DNA from: Zygnema cylindricum
Lineage: Eukaryota > Streptophyta > Zygnematophyceae > Zygnematales > Zygnemataceae
Reading direction: 5' to 3'
Length of the DNA: 41,850 nucleotides
Assembly (NCBI GenBank): GCA_037447655.1
Contig: JBBHKE010000987.1
Location: 1 to 41,850, forward strand
Shown here: positions 31,801 through 41,719 of the stretch, one piece after another
Position numbering within the stretch: position 1 is the first letter of the stretch
How the letters are laid out: the number at the start of each line of letters is the position of its first letter
Made by a program: the position numbers and the translations under genes
Notes under the pieces: model-generated
Told to the model about the DNA's origin: nothing
The model's database searches: none
What the model saw: only the letters and a program-made list of their open reading frames with translations

Positions 31801-32688
31801 ATATCCTCTACCTCTGTTGAAAGATTGCCAAGAACTATGCCCAAGGTCGGTGTCAAATCTGCCTGCAAACCCATGGAGATTTTACATTACAAATGTTAGT
31901 CTTCAAATGACAAATGTTTGAGAAAACTTCTCTTCACATACCACCTAGTGCACAGCTTAAGAAGACGTTGAAAAGTTCACTGAATATAGACTTCAACCGA
32001 TTGTAATATTTCAATTAAGGATGTATCCCCGTTTCGAATGCTCAGTTCTCTCCTTTTCTCTTCATTTTTTCAGCAATTTCCTAGATAGTCAACTTGGAGT
32101 CTAATGTTGCAAAATGTTGCGAAAGACAATCACCTCATTCAGACCAGGCTTGTCTCTAGTGTTGCTCACTCTGGAAGGTCCTGCTTTTCCACATTTTCCA
32201 AAAAATCTTTATCAGTCCTTATAGCCAACATGAAGCTGCTATAGAGTTAAGCTCGTAGGAGTTGCTGGCAGAAGTTGGTAACAAGTTGAGCAAACCAATA
32301 TCTGTGAAATAGGGGAAGTATAGTAAGGCTAGACAAGGTTTTTGGATACCTGCTAGATGATGTGTAATTATATACAATAAACTATCAGACTGAAATGCAA
32401 ACAAATTCCACCCTCTCGTAAGGAAACATAGAAACACATTGTAATGCCGAATTAAATTGCATCGAAAGCATGAACAATTAAGCTTCCATAGCATCCCTAG
32501 ATTTTAATGGGTACCTCTATTTGGCGTGACACCTAATTGATGTCTGAAAACTTACTTTCAAGGTTTTCCGGCCAATTTTCCACGCCATTACCTTTCCTTT
32601 CTTCAATACTATCTTCCAACGGTCTTGTACGCCTGTGATTTTTCCTTTTGGCAACACCATTTCCAGCTCTACCATTTTTTCTCTTCAT
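28859..32688 (-). CDS. Ten-exon gene, 618-residue protein of unknown family with C-terminal coiled coil
   Basis: Exons on the minus strand: 32556-32688, 32230-32301, 32134-32183, 31565-31862, 31319-31359, 30805-30967, 30465-30526, 29483-30203, 29057-29307 and 28859-28924. All phases agree and total 619 codons including TAA. The ATG at 32688 opens a very basic N-terminus (MKRKNGRAGNGVAKRKNHRR), possibly a nuclear or nucleolar signal; an in-frame ATG 18 codons upstream (32742) is an alternative. Residues 210-228 (RGLVGFETGSGLSFAIHLT) are the most structured central part. Residues about 270-510 are Ser-rich and look disordered. Residues about 521-612 form a coiled coil with a heptad-like pattern (QLISDVQQLQKKCEFLEEEI, later RVLELESERDSLKREM), suggesting oligomerisation. 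I do not recognise the family and assign no function. The weakest call is exon 2 and its 46-base intron. No transposon family interrupts the gene. Confidence 0.8.
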
Positions 32689-32978
32689 AGTCTTACAGGA
32701 CTCCTTTACCAATTTAATTATTACTATTACCCGGTTCAGCAAAGGTAGTGCAGAATTTGGATTACGAGAGAATCCACGTGCAACTGGAGCTTGCAGGGTT
32801 TCTGGCTTTGGCCATATGGCAAACCTATGGCTCGCTCAGCTTCGATATGGGGTGATTTTGCTTGATCGGCGTTTATTTTTCGTTTGTCGTTTTTTACAAA
32901 GCTTTTACGTTAAATGTTTACGGTGAAACTTTCACCTAGCAGCCTAGGCGCTTAGAGTTGAATATCGTTGCCATATAC

Positions 32979-33165
32979 TACACCGTGAATCGTGTTTGGC
33001 GTCAATGTTTTTATCTTCTCTTAAAACATGTATTTTCCGTACACACATGTCGGATTGCCGATCTGACGGTTGCGATTGAAAGGTATAATTCTCAGCTTAC
33101 GAATGGTGGTCTTAAATTGAACATTGGACAAATGTGTACGGGTAAAATATGTTTTAAGAGATTGT
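32979..33165. mobile_element. Degraded TA-TIR element near the promoter of the 618-residue gene
   Basis: The left end TACACCGTGAATCGTGTTTGG is clear. The interior resembles the 5023-5251 element (CTTAAAACATGTATTTTCCG, and GACGGTTGCGATTGAAAGGT matching the complement of its centre). The right end is eroded. It lies about 290 bases upstream of the start codon at 32688, in the presumed promoter. Confidence 0.65.
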
Positions 33166-33693
33166 AATGTACATTAAATGTTGCATAAATTTAACGAGAG
33201 ATCATTGAAACCGAGTAAATAGACTAATAAACAGGCTGATCAAAATAATAGTAGCGGTAATCATGATTAAACGACCAACAAACAAAGCGGTAAACTGTAA
33301 TGAAATTAAAATCGTATCGGCGATTGGGTCAAAGAAATTGCGTATCAGCAACGTTTTGTCTTATTGTTGTTTTTATTTGATTATTTTTGTAAGGGTGGAA
33401 AAATTGGTTGGTTTTACATAATATCGAAGCGCATTTAAAAAATTGAAGCACTTTGACATTCGTCGTCACTGAATGGCCTATTTATCCCGTTGCGTCCTCC
33501 CGCGAGAAGTTGTACACCGCCGTACAGCTAAGACAGGTATACCTGGCCCGCTGGTGTCTTTCCGGGCCAATAGGAAGTGTGTCGAACCGGCCTCCGCGGC
33601 AATCTCCGCGAGGTTATCCTGCGGCCGGCTTTACTCTCCTCGAGCCTCGCGATTCTCCTCGTTTCGACCGTACAACCTTGTATCGCGTTTAGT
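33166..33693. other. Spacer with a GC-rich island
   Basis: 33470-33680 is strongly GC-rich (CCGGCCTCCGCGGCAATCTC and similar) compared with its neighbours. Two overlapping plus frames cross it without a recognisable motif. It might be a fragment of a gene or of another element. Confidence 0.35.
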
Positions 33694-34608
33694 AGTGTTG
33701 TGTATCGGTAAAAAAATTATCGCGATAACACCGATAGCGATAGTTATCGGTTATCGAACGGTCAGAGGTCCAGAAACATCAGTTTTGAGACCAACAAATT
33801 CCATATCGGCGATAACTTAAAAAAAAATAGTATGCATACAATAGTAATTTATAACATACTGTATTATATTATTTACTTTATATAGTGTGGCATGCCACGT
33901 ATAATAATCTGTTCCGTCTCTGTTTAACTGTGATTTATTACGGACAACGCAGCACATAAACGTTGGTCGGTTAACTGAACAGGAATTTTACGGAAACTTA
34001 CGGAATTGTATTGACAAACTGGTGAACATGGAACGGTAAAAGTACAACGGACGCAAAATAACATTCTGCGCGCCGCCAGAATCGAAGGGACAACTTGGAA
34101 TGAGAAAATACAAGCGGACGGCCTGCGTGACAGCCGCCATCCCGGAATGGCTCTTTTGGCAGCTTATGCCAAAAAAAACCAACAGATTGACACGTGGCAG
34201 TTCCCCAGTGAATCCCAAGGAAGAAAGGGACAAAGCCATGGCGTCGGATGTGAAAGGTACATCGTTCTTACTGGATCCGTACCAAAACCGTACAGATCTC
34301 ATGGCGGCTGCTGTACTTTCTGTGCGATCTGATTGGTAGACACCTCAGTAGATAGGGGTTGTTAGAAGGGCGCTTCCGGGGAATAACACGTACAGTTGAG
34401 TGTACTAGCCGTACATTTATCTGTACGGTCCGTACAAATATCGCCGATAGTTATCGATATCGGTGTTATCGCCGATAAAACCGATAAATATCGGGTATTT
34501 ATCGGCGATAATACCGATAGCGAAATATCGTACCAATATATCTATTATCGGGTACCCGAAAAAAGGTCCATATCGGTTATCGGCAAATCCTTACCGATAC
34601 ACAACACT
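33694..34608. mobile_element. AGTGTTGTGTATCGG-TIR element, 915 bp, hAT-like
   Basis: The ends AGTGTTGTGTATCGGTAA and TTACCGATACACAACACT are perfect 18-base complements. Both ends hold dense TATCGG/CCGATA motifs (at least ten within 33704-33810 and 34440-34600), like the subterminal transposase-binding motifs of hAT elements. The 8-base target duplication expected for hAT was not found: the left flank ends CGTTTAGT and the right begins AATTATTT. The right flank is the interior of a TA-family element, while the left flank is not, so one side has been rearranged. No hAT transposase frame is present. Confidence 0.7.
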
Positions 34609-34812
34609 AATTATTTGTACCTTTTTAGTTATAAAGGCACAATTTTGCACAATCAGACGACGTCCGTACTCCACGCTATTTAAAATAAACCTATATTATA
34701 TTTTTTTACGCTAATTAAACCTCACCTAAATTAGAATAATGAAAAAGTTAGAATCGATTACTCTATTTGATGTGATAGAGTCGAAATTTCTAGCGACCGA
34801 ATTAGAGTAATT
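34609..34812. mobile_element. Partial TA-family element
   Basis: Matches 6508-6716 (right half of the 622-bp element) almost base for base from ATTATTTGTACCTTTTTA to CGACCGAATTAGAGTAATT. It is cut on the left by the TATCGG element and on the right by the complete element starting at 34813. Confidence 0.8.
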
Positions 34813-35317
34813 TACACCGCGAATCGTAATTAGAGTAATGAAAAAATTAGAGTAAAAAAGGAGGAAAACATAATTAGAGTTATGAACTTAAATTTGTGTG
34901 ATATAACTTTTTCAAAAAGGAATTTACTCTAATTTATGCGGTGTACTCTAATTTGACGCGCTAATATCTCTACTGTAAATAAGGTATTAGTACAAAATCT
35001 GACAAAACGTATTGTTTATCGTCACTATGACTTTTACACTACGTGGTTTGTTAAAGCGCATTTACATGATAATGACATGTATTAAATCATTATTTGTACT
35101 TTTTTACTTATAAAAGTACAATTTTGCACGGTCGGACGTCGTTCGTACTCAACACTATTTAAATCGAACCTATATTATAGTTTTTTTACGTTAATTAAAC
35201 CTCGCCTTAAATAGTGTAAGGAAACATTTATAATCATTTACTCTATTTAACGTGATAGAGTCGAAATTAAGGGCGACCAAATTAGCGTTATTTACTCTAA
35301 TTACGATTCACGATGTA
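34813..35317. mobile_element. TA-TIR element, 505 bp
   Basis: The ends are TACACCGCGAATCGTAATTA and TAATTACGATTCACGATGTA. It is the same length as the 20259-20763 copy and inverse to it in content (shared CACTACGTGGTTTGTTAAA and CTCTACTGTAAATAAGG). It appears to have inserted at a TA inside the older copy 34609-34812. It is non-coding. Confidence 0.85.
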
Positions 35318-35320
35318 CTG

Positions 35321-35836
35321 TACGCCGCTAATCGCTATTAGAGTATATAACGCTAATTATGATTCTATTTTTTCCATTATTATAATTAGGGTTTTTTTTC
35401 AATTAGCGTTAATAAGGGAAGTACACTGCGATAGAAATAGTGTGGCGTACGGACATGGTATCTCCGTATGAAGTGGTACTTTTTTAATTATAAATGCATA
35501 AAAAGACACTTACCATTATTGCGCACAAATGTGAATGTGCATTAGAAGAAAAAGACGCAAACTCGTCGACAAAAATCACGTTTTCATATGTTCGTCCGTC
35601 GACCATGTGAACAACGCGACGGCGTAAGAATTGTGAGATTTTGTACGCGTACACATATTACTGTATACATCGAAAGGGTGGGTAGTTATTATTCACGACA
35701 ACCAAAATTAGAGTTAGGGATTGATCAATATATATATATTTTTTTCAAACAAAAAAAATTCCAGATTAGTGTTAATAACACTAATATTTTTTTTTACGCT
35801 ATTTATTCCTTTACTCTAGTAGCGATTGACAGTGTA
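35321..35836. mobile_element. TA-TIR element, 516 bp
   Basis: The ends are TACGCCGCTAATCGCTATTA and TAGTAGCGATTGACAGTGTA. It lies three bases after the preceding element. The interior is the inverse of the truncated copy at 8873-9347. A plus frame at 35588-35890 and its counterpart at 8979-9500 have matching peptides (FVRRPCEQRDGVRIVRFCT); this shared open frame is probably chance in a short non-autonomous element. Confidence 0.85.
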
Positions 35837-36207
35837 CTATATTGCGGATCCGACCATCGATGTTTAATAGACAACTGTCAATACGCGTGATGATGATATG
35901 AAGAGCCGACGGCCCGACTCCCCATAATTCGGGTGAGGGTAATCTGTTAACCTGCCGATATACCAATGTGACAGTCCGTGATTTTACGTTCCAAAATTCG
36001 GGCGCCCGTCGAAACAAATGACGCTCAAACGATTAAGAATTAACAGCTGCCATCGCCATATGCTTCAACACTGGTTCCCGTTATTACTGTGACGATTCAC
36101 CGTACTCCCACACTGAAGATATTTCTCCCGCCATTCACGCCACAAGCTAGATATCTCTGTGGTATTTTTTTTGACACATTAACTTTAAATTTCCAAAAAC
36201 AAAAAAA
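35837..36207. other. Spacer, no feature recognised
   Basis: Single-copy within the window, with no terminal repeats or convincing open frame. Confidence 0.35.
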
Positions 36208-37602
36208 GATCGATACCAAACATCAAAAGTAGGTGAAAGTAGGCCCATACAATATGCCTGTTGTATGTAAAACATACAACATGACCTTAAGACCCATATT
36301 GTATGGGTCGCAAAATGAAAAAAAAAGTAACAGGGTTGAGTTGCACATTTATCGATAGATACTTAAACGCCATGTCTAAATTTTGAAAACATTCAGACCA
36401 AAAAAAAATCCGTGAGTTTTGAGGTGTTTTTTATTTAAACTTTCTGATTTGGACAATCGGACAATCACTGATCAAAGTAGGCGATCTAATAAGATCACAT
36501 GAAAAGCCCATAAGGCAACTTACGATAGGACTATTTGTTGTTTTTAGAAAGCTTTAGTCCTCTTTATGCCTCAGCTGTGAGAAAGAGCTGTTCAGGACTT
36601 AAGCTATTTTTGGTTGAGTTCGGTTCAGTACTTACCGAAATTAGTGTGACAGTGAAGTTGGGAGTTCACGGTTCATTCACACTTGGGACACGTGTCGTCA
36701 CTTGGGAGAATGCGTGAGTATGTCCTCCGTGGACGTACGGAAATTCGGCAGGACCACTGGACTTCGTAAAGTCAATTCTACGGTGCCAAATCCTCTAATC
36801 GGACCGCTGACAGCCGCCGCCAACAAATAGTGACGAGGCGTGACTAGATCATTATCACTTTACGTTGTCTTAACTTCGGTGTAAATATTTGTGATAGAAT
36901 GTTAGATGTACGGCTGGAATGCCTCCGTACAGCTTAGTGTAGTTTCGGTGTATAAAAGTAGGACTTGGTGAATTTGATTTTTAGGAACAAATGATATGAA
37001 AACTGTACACTCAGTTTTATGTAATTTCATTTCTCCATATCTCACAGATTTGTGAGCGGCATTTATTGAAATTTTGTGTGTATGTTTCTTTGTATGTTAG
37101 CTACATTGTGGCAAATTTTCAGGACGTTTAGAGCGTTTTTCTGAAAGTTATAGTCTGTCAAAGTTTCTGTTCAGCCATCGGTATTTGTGGAAGCTTCCTC
37201 TCTTGATTTGTTCTACGATGACTACTGCTGCATCTTCTTCATATTCAGTGCCAGTAATTGTGTCAGAAAAACACTATTTATCATATTAGCGTTTGTATTT
37301 TTAAAAGCCACACTAAACAAAGCCTCAAATTGACCGACCATGTAGTATGGGACAATCAAATAAAATATTATGAGTGTTCTTTCTCGCGGAATGTCATCCT
37401 ACGTCGTGTCAGTTTGCGAACATATTTCATCTAGCGTCGTGCGCTTTACTATGATCATACGTTATATTTGTACGTTCGTACAAAAGTGTGCACAACGCAC
37501 ACACATACAGTATGCCTACTCTACGTGAGTTTTGTGCCAAGTTTTGTGCTCCTACCAAACGCCTATCATAAAAACACCTACTTTTAAACTATGATCGATA
37601 CC
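36208..37602. mobile_element. GTAGGTG-family (Mutator-like) element, 1375 bp, with 10-bp target duplication
   Basis: The element is 36218-37592, flanked on both sides by GATCGATACC (36208-36217 and 37593-37602). The ends carry AAAAGTAGGTG and CACCTACTTTT six to seven bases in. The 10-base duplication fits Mutator-like elements. The outer parts are shared with 19097-20050: the CAATATGCC..TTGTATG..ACATACAA block, the TTGGACAATCGG block, and the GTGTGCACAACGCACACA block. The centre, about 36540-37300, is unique in the window and may be captured sequence. A plus frame at 36535-36717 runs into GCGTGAGT, a plausible donor, but matches nothing I know. No transposase domain was seen. Confidence 0.85.
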
Positions 37603-37771
37603 CCCTGCTTTCATAATTCGTGTTCGTATTGAAAAAATAAACCAAACGAGCTTTTATCTTTTTGTTCCACACAAAAAAAATGTTAATCTCATATTAGGAC
37701 ATATGCCTTACATTTTAGCGGATGACATCCCAACCGATCTCCACTTTACAACGTTTTCCAGATTAATATAC

Positions 37772-37962
37772 TACACCTCTCATCGCTATTAATATTAATA
37801 ACACTAATTTCGTCACTACTTTTCTAGGCCAAAAATCACAATATAGAGTTAACAACCTTAATTAATGACGTGGAGTACAATCTGTCACATCTCATTGCAC
37901 TAAATTAGTACAATCGTATTAACAATAATAAATATTTAACGTTGCTAACGACGAGCCGTGTA
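37772..37962. mobile_element. Degraded TA-TIR element, 191 bp
   Basis: The ends TACACCTCTCATCGCTATTA and GCTAACGACGAGCCGTGTA are recognisable but diverged. The interior has the family's TTAATTAATGACGTGGAGTA and TAATAACACTAATTT. It looks like an old copy. Confidence 0.6.
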
Positions 37963-40015
37963 TCTTTTAAATGTTTTAACAAATGGCAAACCTTTGCCCC
38001 TCTCTTATAAATTAGTTTAAATTAAGCTAAATGTGAAGGTTTCGTTTTGGAGAAGCCTCCCACTTATGCTAAACATCTTGAATTAATCCACAACCTAACA
38101 AAAAAAAAAAAACACAACAATTTATTCTTTCGGTATTGATTCTTTCCAGCTTGTCCCCTTGGCTTTGGTTTTGCTATATAATGAATATTGACATTAGAAA
38201 TCTCTTTACTCTATTCATAATTCCATGATGATGCATTTGATAACTTTAAAAGAGCCATATTTACCCTCATTGTTTACCCATGTTTTGTAACATTTATTCA
38301 CTTGAACATTCTATAGCGTTAGTAAAACATCACATTGTGTCAATATCGGGGAAATCGTAATTTTTTAATTTTAATTTAATAGTGGATTGACTTGTCCGAA
38401 CCGATCACGTACAAGTTGCTTACTGCGAAATGGAGGCTCTAAAATATGATTTGTTCTTTTCGTCCTTTCGACATGTAATGGTCTGCCTTTGGTACGTTCG
38501 ACACACCTCCGACTCTTTATTACGATAAGGCGTGAACCTTTTAACACATCCCTCAAAACCTATCATATCTCAAAAGCTAAGCATCCGTACATTATTTTGT
38601 GACGATGGCCTACTAAACTTAAAAAACTGGTAATGAAATGACTACGATTAGGCGTGAACAACATTCGTTTTAACATCATTTGAAACTTACATCTGTATTA
38701 AACCATACTTCTATAAGTTTTGGCATCGCCACCATCTCTCGTTTTTTTCCCTTTTTGCTTTCTACTTGTTGTCAAATACCACACGGGTGTAATAAGAGTA
38801 GTTTAGTGTTTGAACCCGTGTAGCAATGAAACTAACGCGTTTGATTTGTTTGTTGCGTATTAAATGGGTCCTCTAAATTTGGTTGATTTTTCTTTATTTT
38901 GTTTTTTACTTTTTATTTATCTATTTGTTTTTAAATGACATGAATAATTTTAAATAAAAGAGTGCTTTTACAAGCGTTACACATGACACAAATTTCAACG
39001 TATTTTTTTTGCCTTGTGTGTGTTCTGATTTGATCTTGACATTTTGTCTAAATCCACAATCTACTTTTTTTGTCATTAAATATGATAAATGTCGCAAATT
39101 TGTGGGATTACCCCAAAATCATAGTAAAAAGGTTGACGAAGACTGTATAGATTGACATTCTATTTAATGTCTTATTAGCTACAGAAGGTGTAGTTTGGAT
39201 ATTACGATGTAGTAAAAAAAATGATTGGAATTGTATTGTTAATTTTGGTATGAAATTATAATCATATGATACAAGTTTAAACAACAATTATAGAAGGAAA
39301 AAAAACATCGATGTCATGAAAATATACTCCTCCAAACTTACAAATTTTAAGAAATGTCATCTAACAACGGTACAAGCCTTCTCGCTAGGTTTTTTACTTT
39401 TGTGATCAATTTTTGGGCAAGGCCATAACTATGGTTTGTTAAATATTGAGAGGTGAGAAAAAACTTGTGCAAGTTTATTACTCTCTTTATAGATTATAGC
39501 AACAAAAACAAGGTTTTTTTGTATCAGATTATATTCAAACAAAAAAGTATAGTTGGGATTCGGTTAGACCCTTATTACGACCTTGATGGTTTTAGACCTT
39601 ACCTCGTTGGGATGTTGGGTAGTCATCTATTGTAGATTTGTTCTCTTTGTGGGTAGTAAATTTAAGTACATATGTAGATAGACACTTGATTTAGTTAGCG
39701 TTGGTTGATACTTGTTTTATTCGCCTTTGTCTTGGTTAGTTCAAACTTTCATAACCGAGTGTATCTCCTCGTACCTCTTTTTGTTTTTTTTTGTTTTTGG
39801 GCTTTTTTCTCCTTTGCACCCGTATTGTTGTGTTTTTTTTTATAGTGCTGTGTATCGACCCCTTACTGAAATTCCATATGCACCTAATGTCGAGTACCCG
39901 ATAATCGAAGATTTATTTAGAAGTTCAATATTGCGACATTTTAGCAATATATCCGCTCCATACGCCGATATATTTATACTACAATCTATGGAAGGGATGT
40001 TTTGTTCCAACGTTT
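37963..40015. other. AT-rich stretch without recognised genes or elements
   Basis: Short open frames at 38371-38556 (minus), 39453-39635 and 39712-40020 (plus) have no recognisable motif. The last starts in a T-rich tract and ends in a more complex segment (39850-40018) that could be a former exon. No repeat family of this window enters the interval. Confidence 0.35.
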
Positions 40016-40027
40016 TATGAAAAGTGT

Positions 40028-40091
40028 CCCCCCTACCCCCCTCTCCCAACGAGACCCCTAACCGCTAGGGGGGGTTGTTGGGGGGGGGGGG
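40028..40091. other. C-run/G-run cluster with quadruplex potential
   Basis: C6 at 40028 and C6 at 40035 are followed by the hairpin CCCCTAACCGCTAGGGG (40055-40071), a G7 run (40068-40074), TTGTT, and a G12 run (40080-40091). The G-runs can supply four tracts for a G-quadruplex on the plus strand, and the C-runs can pair with them or form a second structure. Confidence 0.8.
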
Positions 40092-40299
40092 ATAGTTTGT
40101 TCAATTCACTATACAATCATTCCGTACGGACACCTACCTCCCACCAAATATATTGCTATATTTTTCTTGGTCCCGGAGCGATTTACCGAGCCCTTTGAAC
40201 TTTCAATATTCGATGTATTGAATAAAAAATATATTGTGATAAATTTGTACCCAATACACCACTATTTGTTTACTTCACTCGTATTGTTGTGCTTTTTAT

Positions 40300-41534
40300 C
40301 AGCGTTAATAGCGCTAATGCGGTGCCCCCAACTTTTGACCCTATAACCTAAAATATAATTAATGACTTTAATTGTTTTTCCATGTTAATATAGGTACTTT
40401 CAAATTAGCATTAACTCTAATTTGGACAGTTTTTAAATAGTGGTGTATAAAATGCGTCAGCCCGTATTTAAATTGCTCGTTATTTTGTACAATTGTACAA
40501 AAAGTGTGTCAGATAAAGGACTCGACAGGCGAAAGTGAGTGCGTCGACTAAACATAGTTGTTAAAATCGCATATTACGCACAAAACGAACGGGCGAATAA
40601 TACGTTCGATTCGCAACTAACGATTTTCGAAAATCAATCAAATGCTTACCGACTATGTACCCGTACATTTCTGTACATTTAAGTCGTGTATGTACTCTTA
40701 CTTCAAGGTTATTTAAGGTGGAAATTTTAGGGTTTTTAGGGTACATTTTTGTACATTTTCGAATATATGAGGACAACTGTCGTCTATTTTTTTGTACATC
40801 TAGCGTCCGTAAATGTCCGTACTTTTGACGGTTATGATTTCAAGGCTTTTAAGGGTACATTCTCGTGCATACTTCTGTTACAATGCAATTACAGTTTTCG
40901 TATGTTAACGTACAGTGTCCGTGTATCTCTGTACTTTTTAGGTTATTTAACGGTAGATTTTACAGTTTTGCGGTACATTTTCGTACATTAGGTGCAATAC
41001 CGTATATATCGGTACATCTGTCCTACATTTTACGTACTTTTAGGATTCTTACTTTTTTAGGGTACACTTTCCGTATAGTCTCGTACATTTCCGTATATTG
41101 TCTGTACGTTATAGAATCTTGTAAGGATTTTTAGGATTAAGGGGACAATTTCCGTACATTATTGTGTGCCGTTCAGCGAAAACTAAACGAAATTTACGAA
41201 AAGTATAGAATCGACGAATACGACGTAGAAATCGGGAAAAAGTTAAAATTCGCACGAAGTGGACAACTATGGTCAACACGTAAAAGCGCACTCAGATTCG
41301 ATTCCCAGTGATAAAAACGGTAGAAAATCTTGCGAACCTATTCTCACATGTCCAACCGTCGTCTATGTGAACACGGGCTACGGCGGCTACACTATGGGGA
41401 AAATTGTACCCAAATTAGAGTGATGAATTAACTAGAGTATTTTTTTTTGGCCAAAGATTTAAACCCTAATTAGAATCGATAACACTAATTGTTTTTCTAC
41501 ACTAATTATTTATTAATAGCGATTCACCGTGTAC
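40300..41534. mobile_element. Possible large TA-family element with eroded left end
   Basis: The right end TAATAGCGATTCACCGTGTA (ending 41534) is clear, and 41413-41510 shows the family's ATTAGAGTGATGAA and AACACTAATT motifs. On the left, 40300-40340 (TTAATAGCGCTAATGCGGTGCCCC) resembles the subterminal part of the 26863 copy, but the terminal TACACCGC is lost. If both belong together, the element is about 1.2 kb, the longest of the family here. No transposase was recognised inside. Confidence 0.45.
40655..41130 (+). repeat. GTAC-rich degenerate minisatellite
   Basis: GTACATTTTNGTACATTT and TCCGTACATT-like motifs recur every 10-25 bases, with interspersed GGTTATTTAAGGT and TTTTAGG motifs. The open frames on both strands (Tyr/Phe/Val-rich) follow from the repeat. 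Confidence 0.75.
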
Positions 41535-41719
41535 CGTACTGCCGTGCTTTTTTTACTTGAGAGCCGTACTGCTGTCGAACCAGAAGTCCAGAAACAGCTC
41601 TAGAATCGTCGCTGTTTCTCGTAAGCGGACACCACAAATCTCCGTACACTGAACAGTCCACACTTTTACCAAAACAGCACCCCCGATTCGACGTACGAAG
41701 GTTGCATCAACATTAAATT

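Noticed and set aside
32688-32742. Upstream in-frame ATG of the 618-residue gene
   Set aside because: It would add 18 mostly hydrophobic residues. The downstream ATG opens the basic segment directly, so it was preferred, although the longer form cannot be excluded.
33473-33820. 115-codon plus frame over a GC-rich island
   Set aside because: It overlaps another frame, has no motif and runs into the TATCGG transposon end.
40717-40742. Two TTTAGGG motifs like plant telomere repeats
   Set aside because: Only two copies with a two-base gap inside a degenerate minisatellite; no array.
41290-41315. ATTCGATTCCCAG resembling a tRNA T-loop
   Set aside because: No matching acceptor stem, anticodon arm or D-arm could be placed around it.
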